A stretch of 64,000 nt of DNA from Candidatus Gastranaerophilus phascolarcticola (GTDB lineage Bacteria; Cyanobacteriota; Vampirovibrionia; Gastranaerophilales; Gastranaerophilaceae), in the NCBI GenBank assembly GCA_001899335.1, contig MOYE01000001.1:123421-187420 (forward strand), written 5' to 3'. A program made the position numbers and the translations under genes. The notes under the pieces are model-generated. The model was not told where the DNA came from. It ran no database searches and was given only the letters and a program-made list of their open reading frames with translations. Of this stretch, positions 41,532 through 50,085 are shown piece by piece (the first letter of the stretch is position 1; each line of letters begins with the position of its first letter).

Positions 41532-43571
41532 TTAACTTTCTAACATACTTTTTGCTTTATCAAGCATTCTTGTAAACACATCTGGTACAGATGCTTTTAA
41601 AGCTTCATCCGAAATTGATGATAACATCAACATATGTGTAATTGGCTTACCTCTATTCAAGAAAAAGTAATTATACCAGATCATCAATTCTTTTTGTGCT
41701 TCACTATATGTTTCTCCATTTCCACCTTTTTCTTTGAGTGCATTTCTTATATCCTTAGAAATTCTATCTTGGAATTCAGAACTAGATTCTTCTTCTTTTT
41801 TAAGATCTTTGATTTTTTTATAATGTTCACCAATTTTTATTTCAGGACCTTCATTTTTTTCTAAGATATTTTTATAAAAATTTTCATATTTTTCAAGCAT
41901 TAAAAAATCAATATCTAATGGACTCGAGAAGAATATGCTAAAATTTTCTAAATATTTTATCCAGGGATTCATGAGTTTTTCACTTATTTCCCAATTTTGC
42001 ATATTGTTAAGGTTTTCTTGCGATAAAATTTCACCATTATTCAGTTTTAAGATTTCATCAGCTTTATAACCAATATTTAATAGTTCTTTTAATACATATT
42101 GTATTCTTCCCCAACCGCCACCAAATCGTTCTTGATCTAAATCTAAAAGAGTAATATAGGGTATTTTTAAATTATTTAATAAGCGCCAAAAATGATTAAC
42201 ATGTCTGCCTCCAAGAGGAACAATAGATATTTCGCTCAAATCAATATTTCCATTGTATTTTTCCCACAACTTTGACAATATCAGCTCTTCACTATCACCT
42301 TCACCTAAAATAACAAGTTTGGCGAAATATAATTCAGGGTATGCTTTGACTGCTTCTTTTACATATTTATATTGTTCATCCGCTTCATCTGGTAAACTTA
42401 TATTGCAAATATTAGTACATCCATTATTATCCGTTCTAAAATAGCGGACTTGAGATGGGTCAATTCTTTTAATAATAGATGCTGAATGTGATGTTATAAT
42501 TGTTTGAGCATTATTTTTTATAGCTATATTGTTTAAATTATTAATTAATCTACCTAGTAAATGTGGTGCAATATGATTTTCTGGCTCTTCCACCGCCATA
42601 ATAGTCAATACGGGCAAATTTTTATTAAAAGATATATTCTCTAAATTATCATCTTGTTCTTTTTTTATAGTATTTTCAATATTTAGAATGCTATCTATTA
42701 ATGAAATATAGAATAGTGACTTCAAACCATCACTCATTTGGTCAATAGTATAATCACTTCCGGTTTCGGTAGGACTAAAAATAACATCGGCTCTTTTTAT
42801 AGAGGTTTCAATATCAGCACTATTAAATTTTAATGATACATTTTTATATTTATCATGTGTATCATAATTTTTCCAACGTTTATCTAAAGAATCATTTAAA
42901 ATTTTTACACCATCTTCGGCTTCAAATTCTGAATTCAATTCTTCAATTTTTGATTTAATGCTATTTCGTCTTTCATCTTTCCAATTTATATTATTGATAA
43001 GCTGATACATCATAGCCCCCGAAGTGTTTTTAAGTTGTTTTGAAGGATCTCTGACTGCAGGTACATATATGACTCTAATTTTATCTAAATCTCGTCTTTG
43101 TGCATTAACATAATCTTTATCTTCGATTTCTTTAGATTCTGGGCAGGTAATATATCTAATCTGATAATCTATGGCACCTTCTATTGTATTACTTTTTTCC
43201 CATGTTGCATCCAATCTAATCCGTATATAAGGGATTCCGCCTGGAGTATCTACAATTAAATGCTCAAAAAATTGTGGTATAGAACTACCTTCTTCTCCCT
43301 CTTGAATTTTATTAAATTCAAAAACAGCTTCAATATACATTTTTTGTTCTGTCATATTTTCGGGTAGCATATTCTTGGGAACATAAAAATCACTACGTCT
43401 TATATTTCTATCACTTGTAAACTCTGAAAACATGCAATTTAATGCAGCTAATGCTGCCGTCTTTCCGGTACTATTGCTTCCAATAAACATTGTTAAATCA
43501 TCAATGGTAATTGTATGTTCTTGTTCCCCAAAACAACGAAAATTAAATAACTTTATTTTACTTAGTCTCAT
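41532..43571 (-). CDS. gajA-like: OLD-family ATPase/TOPRIM nuclease, Gabija GajA-like
   Basis: 679 residues from the ATG at 43571 (MRLSKIKLFNFRCFGEQEH), which has AAGGAA upstream; the frame is open 21 codons farther without a ribosome site. The N-terminal ABC-type ATPase has Walker A IGSNSTGKTA and Walker B AVEEPENHIAPHLL. A TOPRIM domain follows, with KLVILGEGDSEELIL and the acidic LLDLDQE. GajA-type proteins nick phage DNA. A C-terminal extension of about 170 residues exceeds the usual GajA length of about 580, so a related OLD system is also possible. Confidence 0.8.
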   Translation of the reverse strand: MRLSKIKLFNFRCFGEQEHTITIDDLTMFIGSNSTGKTAALAALNCMFSEFTSDRNIRRSDFYVPKNMLPENMTEQKMYIEAVFEFNKIQEGEEGSSIPQFFEHLIVDTPGGIPYIRIRLDATWEKSNTIEGAIDYQIRYITCPESKEIEDKDYVNAQRRDLDKIRVIYVPAVRDPSKQLKNTSGAMMYQLINNINWKDERRNSIKSKIEELNSEFEAEDGVKILNDSLDKRWKNYDTHDKYKNVSLKFNSADIETSIKRADVIFSPTETGSDYTIDQMSDGLKSLFYISLIDSILNIENTIKKEQDDNLENISFNKNLPVLTIMAVEEPENHIAPHLLGRLINNLNNIAIKNNAQTIITSHSASIIKRIDPSQVRYFRTDNNGCTNICNISLPDEADEQYKYVKEAVKAYPELYFAKLVILGEGDSEELILSKLWEKYNGNIDLSEISIVPLGGRHVNHFWRLLNNLKIPYITLLDLDQERFGGGWGRIQYVLKELLNIGYKADEILKLNNGEILSQENLNNMQNWEISEKLMNPWIKYLENFSIFFSSPLDIDFLMLEKYENFYKNILEKNEGPEIKIGEHYKKIKDLKKEEESSSEFQDRISKDIRNALKEKGGNGETYSEAQKELMIWYNYFFLNRGKPITHMLMLSSISDEALKASVPDVFTRMLDKAKSMLES

Positions 43572-43706
43572 AAACACATTCCTTATATTAATCATGCCAA
43601 AAGTACTGCGTATACTATATTTATTATAATACAAGAACTGTCATTTTTATTGTAGAAACATTTTTAATCCATGTTTGTGATACCCTAAAAGAAAAAGGAG
43701 TTAGAC

Positions 43707-44612
43707 ATGGCTGTACCTGATTTTCAATCATTAATGAATCCCGTTTTAAATTTGTATGAAAAGAAAAATCTAGAATTGCGTCCTCGTGATATTGAAGATG
43801 AAATCGCTGAGTTATTTAATTTATCTGAAGAAGACAAAAATGAAATGATTCCAAGTAATATAGAAACAATACTTCGTAATCGTGTTAATTGGGCCGTTTA
43901 TTATTTATTCAGAGCAGGATTATTAGATAGACCTAAAAGAGGATACTATAAAATTAGTGAAGCAGGGATACAAGAAAATAAAACGGGTAACAAAATAAAT
44001 ATTGGGTACTTAAAGAAATTTCCGTCTTTTGTAGATTTTTCAAGTATCGAAAACAAAAAAAATTCTAATGCAAATAATATGATTGAAACTGATGAATGTC
44101 AAACTCCTGATGAAATGATATCAAAAGCACAGGCTTTATATGATGATAACCTTCAAAGCGAATTACTGGAAAAATTAAAGCAAGTTGATCCTGTTAAGTT
44201 TGAAAGAATAGTTTTACAACTTATGGAAAAAATGAATTATGGCATAGGTTCTATGACAAAAATGAGTCATGATGGTGGTATTGATGGGATTATTGACGAA
44301 GATGAATTAGGTCTTGAAAAGATCTATCTTCAAGCAAAAAGATATTCAGATAATAAAGTTAACGAAAAAGAAATGCAGAATTTTGCAGGAGCACTTGGTT
44401 GTTCAACAGTACGCAAAGGTGTATTTATAACTACTAGTTTTTTTGATGAAAAAGCAAAACAAAAAGCAGCATCTGTTCAGGGCAAAGTTATAAGGCTTAT
44501 TAACGGAGACGAACTAACAAAATTGATGATAAAACACAACGTTGGTGTTCAACCTAAAACAACAATAGAAATTAAAAAATTAGATGAAGATTTTTTTGTT
44601 GATGAAGGATGA
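43707..44612 (+). CDS. mrr: Mrr-type restriction endonuclease
   Basis: 301 residues. N-terminal Mrr winged-helix domain (VLNLYEKKNLELRPRDIEDE; RVNWAVYYLFRAGLLDRPKRGYYKISEAG) and C-terminal PD-(D/E)XK domain (VDPVKFERIVLQLMEKMNYG; GGIDGIIDEDELG; IYLQAKRY). Asp, Glu and Gln-Ala-Lys active-site residues are visible. Mrr enzymes cut methylated DNA. AAAAGGAG ribosome site. It is divergent from the Gabija-like pair. Living beside a phase-variable methylase, it must tolerate whichever methylation pattern is in use. Confidence 0.9.
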   Translation: MAVPDFQSLMNPVLNLYEKKNLELRPRDIEDEIAELFNLSEEDKNEMIPSNIETILRNRVNWAVYYLFRAGLLDRPKRGYYKISEAGIQENKTGNKINIGYLKKFPSFVDFSSIENKKNSNANNMIETDECQTPDEMISKAQALYDDNLQSELLEKLKQVDPVKFERIVLQLMEKMNYGIGSMTKMSHDGGIDGIIDEDELGLEKIYLQAKRYSDNKVNEKEMQNFAGALGCSTVRKGVFITTSFFDEKAKQKAASVQGKVIRLINGDELTKLMIKHNVGVQPKTTIEIKKLDEDFFVDEG

Positions 44613-44846
44613 TTATATACTTTCTATATACCAGTTGCTATTTCCAAAATGATTAAAGTTCCATTGAAGTTGAAAGTAAAAATTAAACTCCAAAGATTTA
44701 TCATCTTTAAAATTATAAGAATATTTATTTAATTGGGTTTTGCAATAGCTTTCAAAAGCATCTTGAAATTCTTTAGCAAACTTTTTTCTGAACTCCGGAT
44801 AAGTTATTTCTAAAGTTTCACGGGTTAGTTTATTCTTCAGAATCAT
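44613..44846 (-). CDS. Small protein of a two-gene unit, unknown
   Basis: 77 residues from the ATG at 44846 (MILKNKLTRETLEITYPEF), with GGGGAAG upstream; overlaps the upstream gene by 17 bp, suggesting coupling. Charged helix (RKKFAKEFQDAFESYCKTQL) then aromatic C-terminus. Phage- or island-type small protein; no function assigned. Confidence 0.5.
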   Translation of the reverse strand: MILKNKLTRETLEITYPEFRKKFAKEFQDAFESYCKTQLNKYSYNFKDDKSLEFNFYFQLQWNFNHFGNSNWYIESI

Positions 44847-45036
44847 TAACTTCCCCCATTGGTACAATTTCATCAAGTTCGATATGATAACGTTTCCCTT
44901 TTTTATCAACACAGGTTGCAAACCAAATGCTTCTATCTGCAAATTCGTTTCTCCAAGTCTTGATTAATAATCCGATTTCATTTGTTTGGCGGTTTAAAAT
45001 CTTTGTTCCGAATAATAAATCTATTTTTTCAGTCAT
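44830..45036 (-). CDS. Small protein of a two-gene unit, unknown
   Basis: 68 residues following a clear AGGAG site. Predicted compact beta protein (FGTKILNRQTNEIGLLIKTW; YHIELDEIVPMGEV) with two Trp. No family recognised. First gene of a small operon with 44613. Confidence 0.55.
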   Translation of the reverse strand: MTEKIDLLFGTKILNRQTNEIGLLIKTWRNEFADRSIWFATCVDKKGKRYHIELDEIVPMGEVNDSEE

Positions 45037-45176
45037 ATTATGCTCCTTTCAAGCTACACAATTAATTACTCTTTTGATAAGAAACATCAACTGTAGGTGC
45101 TTTGAATCGTATCATTCCAACACACAAAATTTTTGAACACCTTTTGAACGGCATTTGAACAAGATTTAAATGTCGC

Positions 45177-45398
45177 TTATTTTTCAAGTTCTTCTTCGTG
45201 ATCAATGAAGAACGCATTCAATAAATCTGCATCGCATCTCAAATGTTTTACAACCGGAGCAAGATTGTAACATTCTTCAATTTCCGATTGGCTTGCAACA
45301 AAGTAATCTATAACAACGACAGTGTTATAAACATTTTCAGCCCATTTGCTCAACTGTTTAAATTCTTTTTGCGTAATATTTAATCCGACTTTTTCCAT
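45177..45398 (-). CDS. Small acidic protein, unknown
   Basis: 73 residues after GGGGTCG. Helical and acidic (pI low; ends HEEELEK). No motif recognised. Small acidic island proteins can be antitoxin- or anti-restriction-like, but nothing here proves that. Confidence 0.5.
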   Translation of the reverse strand: MEKVGLNITQKEFKQLSKWAENVYNTVVVIDYFVASQSEIEECYNLAPVVKHLRCDADLLNAFFIDHEEELEK

Positions 45399-45463
45399 CT
45401 ACGACCCCCTTTTCTTTTTAGGTGTCGTATTCATCACTCAAAGTTAGAATAAAATCAAGTTAC

Positions 45464-46978
45464 CTACTTTGTAGACTTAACTTTAGAGGCTGATAATTTA
45501 TTGTCGTTACGTGCATCAATTAATATAATATTATTTTTATTAAGTAAATATAGTTCTTGTAAAATATTCTTTATCCTTTTTTCTTCTTCATATGTAAAGA
45601 ACATAATAACTTTGATTATTTTAGGATTATCATTAGCTGCAGCATATACTTCAGCCTGTTCTTTCAAATTATCTTTTATTTGATTATTACTTGCTAACTT
45701 GAATTCTATAATTGTCTGATCGTTTTTACCATAGGATACCTTGAAATCAACAGGTCCTCTGCCGTTATTTACTTCTGAATCGGCATTAAAATCCGATGCA
45801 TACCAAACTGCTTTAAAATATTTTTGCAAATCAATTTCTCTTCTTATTATGTTCCCCTCACTGTCATAAAATAATTTATAACCATCCTGACATTCTATAA
45901 CTTTTTTTAAATACAAAATTCTGCTTATGCTTTCAGAATAACTGTCGTTCGCTATTGGTTTCACACTTAATTCTTTCTTTAGCCTTGTCGCTAATTCACT
46001 TGCTAAACTAGGAATTATTGAGGATATTCTATTGATTTCAAAATCCATTAAACGGGTATTCTTTTCTACTATAGACATCCTATTATCTTCTTTGCTTTTA
46101 ATATAATATTTTATAGCGATAGGATTTTTTGTTATTGTTAATTCGGCAGCTGCACGTTTTTCTTTTTTATATGGTTCTCTTATTGTTCCATCTTTTTTCT
46201 TTACTTGTGGCAATGCTTGATAATAGAAATTACTCAAAGTGTCTCGTAATTCTAAATTAGATATAGCGATTGGTATTTGTTCAAATGATTCCAACATATC
46301 TTCTTTATTTATCCAAAGCTCTTCTCTTACAACTATATCTTTAGGTACAAGCAGCATATAATCTCTTCCATATTTTGGTAATACAAATTCTTTTGGAAGC
46401 CATCTTTTAAATTCATAATTAAAATAGGCATTGTTGATAGTCTTCTTAATTCTTTGGTTTTCTGAAATATACGTCAATGTAAATGTTTGTGTATATTCCA
46501 ATAAATACTCAAAAATTAACTGAGTTGTAAAATCGCTAATATTATCTTTACCAATACCCTTTTCTATAATATTCAATTCCGATAAATGAATAACATTTTC
46601 TAATTCATTGATCCCATAACTATCAAATATTTTTTCCAAATTATTCTTTAGTGCGCGTCCCATCTTCTTTGCGCCAGATTTACCATCATTGCCATTTTCG
46701 GAATACCCAAAACAATTTTGTTTTATTTCTGAAAATACGAACCAATGTTTAAATTTGCCAGAATTTATATTAATTGTTGACGCTATATCTAATAGAAATC
46801 TCAAATATTTAATAATAGAAGCATGTAAGTTTTTATATTCTTTTTTCTCGCTTGCAAAAATTAGAAACGGATCTATAAACAAAGGTAAATCATAAGCAAT
46901 ACATGGATTTATCGCCCCGTATCTGTTTAAAACATCTGGATTAATATTATAATATTCTGCAAAAGTTAATTTCTTCAT
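45464..46978 (-). CDS. Unknown protein with PD-(D/E)XK-like C-terminus
   Basis: 504 residues. Start MKKLTFAEYYNINPDVLNRYG followed by a conserved-looking GAINPCIAYDLPLFIDPFLI. The C-terminal 110 residues show a nuclease-like pattern: PVDFKVSYG, then IIEFKLAS (D-x(11)-E-x-K), then a helix with KEQAEVYAAAND and a beta strand IIKVIMFFTY. I recognise no family. Single gene among defence genes, with a GAGGGG ribosome site very close to the ATG. Probably a DNA-cleaving defence effector. Confidence 0.6.
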   Translation of the reverse strand: MKKLTFAEYYNINPDVLNRYGAINPCIAYDLPLFIDPFLIFASEKKEYKNLHASIIKYLRFLLDIASTININSGKFKHWFVFSEIKQNCFGYSENGNDGKSGAKKMGRALKNNLEKIFDSYGINELENVIHLSELNIIEKGIGKDNISDFTTQLIFEYLLEYTQTFTLTYISENQRIKKTINNAYFNYEFKRWLPKEFVLPKYGRDYMLLVPKDIVVREELWINKEDMLESFEQIPIAISNLELRDTLSNFYYQALPQVKKKDGTIREPYKKEKRAAAELTITKNPIAIKYYIKSKEDNRMSIVEKNTRLMDFEINRISSIIPSLASELATRLKKELSVKPIANDSYSESISRILYLKKVIECQDGYKLFYDSEGNIIRREIDLQKYFKAVWYASDFNADSEVNNGRGPVDFKVSYGKNDQTIIEFKLASNNQIKDNLKEQAEVYAAANDNPKIIKVIMFFTYEEEKRIKNILQELYLLNKNNIILIDARNDNKLSASKVKSTK

Positions 46979-47048
46979 ACCCCTCTTGACCTTGGCTTTT
47001 ACATGATTCTAACATAAAAAACTTTAATATTGCTATATTTTACCTTCT

Positions 47049-47144
47049 GATAATTCTCATTATGAGAAGATAGATACAGAAGAACGCTGTATAGATGATG
47101 AAATCCCATTCGATATCCCTGATTCTTGGGCGTGGACGAGGTTA
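47049..47144 (+). repeat. 96-bp inverted repeat, left arm (hsdS inversion site)
   Basis: These 96 bases are the exact reverse complement of 48994-49089. They encode the conserved spacer ...IPFDIPDSWAWTRL of hsdS in both copies. Confidence 0.97.
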
Positions 47145-47639
47145 AAGTTTATTTGCATAGTAAATCCGAGAAATCAAGCAGAAGATGATATTGATGCAGG
47201 TTTTATTCCCATGACATTGATTAATGACGGATATACCGGTGGTCATAAGTATGAAACGAAAAAATGGAAACAGATAAAAAGTGGTTTTACTCATTTTGCA
47301 ACAGGGGATTTGGTCTTAGCGAAAATAACTCCGTGTTTTCAAAATAGAAAATCAACCATTATAAGTGAATTGCCAAATAATATTGGTGCAGGTACAACTG
47401 AATTACATGTTATGAGAAATTATCCAAATTCAAAATTAAATTTGAAATATTTACTTTTATTGATTAAAACTGCTGATTTTATAAGTTCCGGAGTAAAAGC
47501 TTTTACGGGAACGGCAGGACAACAAAGGGTAGGAAAAACATTTGTTGAAGAATATCTTGTCCCATTACCCCCTATTAAAGAACAACAAAGAATAGTAGAT
47601 AAAGTTAACCAGTTAATTCCGCAAATTTTAAAGCTTTAA
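47049..47639 (+). pseudogene. Silent hsdS half-gene (alternative second recognition domain)
   Basis: An open frame of 196 codons without promoter, ribosome site or own start, beginning inside the inverted repeat in the same phase as hsdS. After the shared DSWAWTRL it has a new target-recognition domain (KFICIVNPRNQAEDDIDAGF..) and a conserved helix PPIKEQQRIVDKVNQLIPQI. Inversion between the arms would join it to the promoter-proximal part of hsdS and move the present domain into the silent place. Confidence 0.92.
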
Positions 47640-47678
47640 GCATATTTTTTATAATCGTGGTGAAAGGAGGCTTTTGCC

Positions 47679-48485
47679 ATGACTATTAAAGATTTTGAAA
47701 AGTATCTTCAGAGTACTAATTTATCTGAAAACACAATCGCATCTTATGTATTTGCTATTAAGCAGTTTAAAAATCAATATGATGCTGTATCCAAGAAAAA
47801 CCTTAGGGCTTATAAGGTTTGGCTGATTGAAAATTTTAAGCCCAAAACAGTAAACTTAAGATTAAGAGCTATAAATTGCTATCTTGAGTTTATCGAAAAA
47901 TCAGCATGGAAAGTTCCATTTGTAAGAGTGCAACAAAAAGCATTTTTAGAAAATGTTATAAGCGAAGCGGATTACAAATATTTTAAGAGTTCTCTAAAAG
48001 AAGACAATGAACTGTTTTGGTATTTTGTTATCAGATTTTTAACAGCAACAGGTGCAAGAGTTAGTGAACTTATACAAATAAAAGTAGAGCACGTTAAAAT
48101 TGGACATATTGATTTGTATTCAAAGGGCGGAAAACTCAGGAGGATTTACATACCTAAAAAACTACAAGAAGAAGCACTGACGTGGTTTAAAAGTAAAAAC
48201 CAAGATTCAGGTTTTATTTTTTTGAATAAATATGGTAAAAGAATAACTACTCGAGGAATATCCGGACAACTTAAAAAACTTGGTGCTAAATACGGTATAA
48301 ATCCTGTCGTAATTTATCCGCATTCCTTTCGTCACCGATTCGCAAAAAGTTTTCTGGAACGTTGTAATGATATTGCCTTTCTAGCTGATTTAATGGGGCA
48401 TGAAAGTATTGAAACAACAAGAATTTACCTAAGAAAAACAAGCACAGAACAACGAGCTATTGTTGATAGTATTGTTGATTGGTAA
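47679..48485 (+). CDS. Tyrosine recombinase, probable hsdS invertase
   Basis: 268 residues, XerC/D type. The N-terminal SAM-like domain (TIKDFEKYLQSTNLSENTIASYVFAIKQF) is followed by a catalytic domain with Arg in TGARVSELIQIK, Lys in SKGGKLRRIYIP, HSFRHRFAK, GHESIETTR and Tyr in RIYLRKT. Ribosome site AAAGGAGG. It sits between the two arms of the inverted repeat, next to the silent cassette, as in phase-variable type I systems of Bacteroides and streptococci, where such a recombinase inverts hsdS segments. Confidence 0.9.
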   Translation: MTIKDFEKYLQSTNLSENTIASYVFAIKQFKNQYDAVSKKNLRAYKVWLIENFKPKTVNLRLRAINCYLEFIEKSAWKVPFVRVQQKAFLENVISEADYKYFKSSLKEDNELFWYFVIRFLTATGARVSELIQIKVEHVKIGHIDLYSKGGKLRRIYIPKKLQEEALTWFKSKNQDSGFIFLNKYGKRITTRGISGQLKKLGAKYGINPVVIYPHSFRHRFAKSFLERCNDIAFLADLMGHESIETTRIYLRKTSTEQRAIVDSIVDW

Positions 48486-48488
48486 TTT

Positions 48489-48520
48489 AAAACTCCTGCA
48501 TAAAAGCAGGAGTTTATTTT
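48489..48520. terminator. Terminator between recombinase and hsdS
   Basis: AAACTCCTGC / GCAGGAGTTT hairpin with T run, between convergent genes, inside the invertible segment. Confidence 0.85.
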
Positions 48521-50085
48521 AAAAGACTTATTTCTGGTAATATTTGTTTTACTCTTTCAACTATTCTTTTTTGTTCGTTTAATGGAGGAAGTGCAAAATA
48601 TGCATTTTTACCATCATCTGTACCAAGACGAGGCATTTTTACTCCATATGAGCATTGGTTTGCATATGTAACAAAATATGGAGACATTAGGAATAATTGT
48701 GCATATTCAGATAATATATTCCCATAAAAAGTTATTGGCAATATTTCTGAAGTACAACAACCATCTTCATTTGCTACAATTACTTTATTTAAATATGGAC
48801 GAAGTTTACTATATAATACTTGTCCTTTAGAAAATTTATGCTTTGTACTTAAGCTTTTAACTTCTTTTTTCGTTTTCTTTGCTATAAGTTTACCTGTATC
48901 CTTTTCGATATCTTCAAGGTCAAGTACCCATGATTCTCCTTGAATCTCATCGGACTCTATATTGATACATGAACCATAATTACAAATACTCCCTAACCTC
49001 GTCCACGCCCAAGAATCAGGGATATCGAATGGGATTTCATCATCTATACAGCGTTCTTCTGTATCTATCTTCTCATAATGAGAATTATCCCTTCTAAATA
49101 TGTAAGATTCATTCTTATCTTTTTTGTTTTTTTTCTCTTTAATAAGTTGCTCTTTTTCTTTCCTAATATGTTCTATAAGTACACTTGCTGGCTCATCATC
49201 GCTATCTTGAGGAACAAGTTTACCTTGCACGGCTTCTTGTAAGATTGATTTCTTTAACAAATCCGGGAAATCAGTATTTAATTTTTCTATTTTTTCATAG
49301 GCTTCGTCGTAATCATTGATATAGGATTCTAATTCTTTTAATTTATCTACTATGCGTTGTTGTTCTTGAAGAGGAGGTATAGGAATAAGTAGATTTTTTG
49401 TTTTATCAACTCCAAGTTCTGTTTGTTTAGTTGTTTTTGCACCTTTAGAACGATTAATTTGTGCTTGCCCTTCAACTCCATTGATAAATATTTCTAAGTA
49501 TTTATTTATACATTTATATGGTCGTATCAATAACACATGTGAATCATATGGAAGATTTATTGCATCACTTGTCACAACACTACTTCTACCAATCGTACCT
49601 TCTCCTGTAGAATTTATTAAAATATCTTGCAATGTTGTTAAAAATTCCGTAGGAATAGATTCAAACCAATTTGTATCAACGGTTTTGCAATATGAAGTAT
49701 CAACATCGCCCCATCTCACGCATTTTTGATTTAAAATCTTAAATTCTGTGTTTTCTGCATATTTAGGCCCTTTCCCACGTAATACTTCTGTAACATTCCC
49801 CAATCTTACCCATTGCCACGAATCGGGTATATCAAAGGGAACAACATCAGCTATGCATACAGGTTCGTTTTTACCAACCTTCTCATAAGGCAAATCATCG
49901 GAACCTCGAAAAATATATGAAGGATTTTTATCCGGCTTTATTTTCTTTTCTTTAATTAACTTTTCTTTTTCTGCTCTAATTCTTTCAATTAAAGTACTTG
50001 CGGGTTCGTCATTTGGATCTTGAGGAACAAGTTTTCCTTGAACAGCTAATTGTAATATTGAATTTTTTAATTGTTGTGCGTTCAT
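48514..50085 (-). CDS. hsdS: Type I restriction-modification specificity subunit
   Basis: 523 residues with two target-recognition domains and two copies of a conserved segment (SILQLAVQGKLVPQDPNDEPAS; SILQEAVQGKLVPQDSDDEPAS, each followed by a basic helix). It names the DNA sequence bound by the methylase and nuclease complex. The start ATG overlaps the hsdM stop by one base. The second domain lies in the invertible segment and ends with NEQKRIVERVKQILPEI. The repeat of the conserved segment also offers a second site for recombination. Confidence 0.95.
   Translation of the reverse strand: MNAQQLKNSILQLAVQGKLVPQDPNDEPASTLIERIRAEKEKLIKEKKIKPDKNPSYIFRGSDDLPYEKVGKNEPVCIADVVPFDIPDSWQWVRLGNVTEVLRGKGPKYAENTEFKILNQKCVRWGDVDTSYCKTVDTNWFESIPTEFLTTLQDILINSTGEGTIGRSSVVTSDAINLPYDSHVLLIRPYKCINKYLEIFINGVEGQAQINRSKGAKTTKQTELGVDKTKNLLIPIPPLQEQQRIVDKLKELESYINDYDEAYEKIEKLNTDFPDLLKKSILQEAVQGKLVPQDSDDEPASVLIEHIRKEKEQLIKEKKNKKDKNESYIFRRDNSHYEKIDTEERCIDDEIPFDIPDSWAWTRLGSICNYGSCINIESDEIQGESWVLDLEDIEKDTGKLIAKKTKKEVKSLSTKHKFSKGQVLYSKLRPYLNKVIVANEDGCCTSEILPITFYGNILSEYAQLFLMSPYFVTYANQCSYGVKMPRLGTDDGKNAYFALPPLNEQKRIVERVKQILPEISLLK
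48994..49089 (-). repeat. 96-bp inverted repeat, right arm inside hsdS
   Basis: Exact reverse complement of 47049-47144, located at the beginning of the second recognition domain. Confidence 0.97.
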
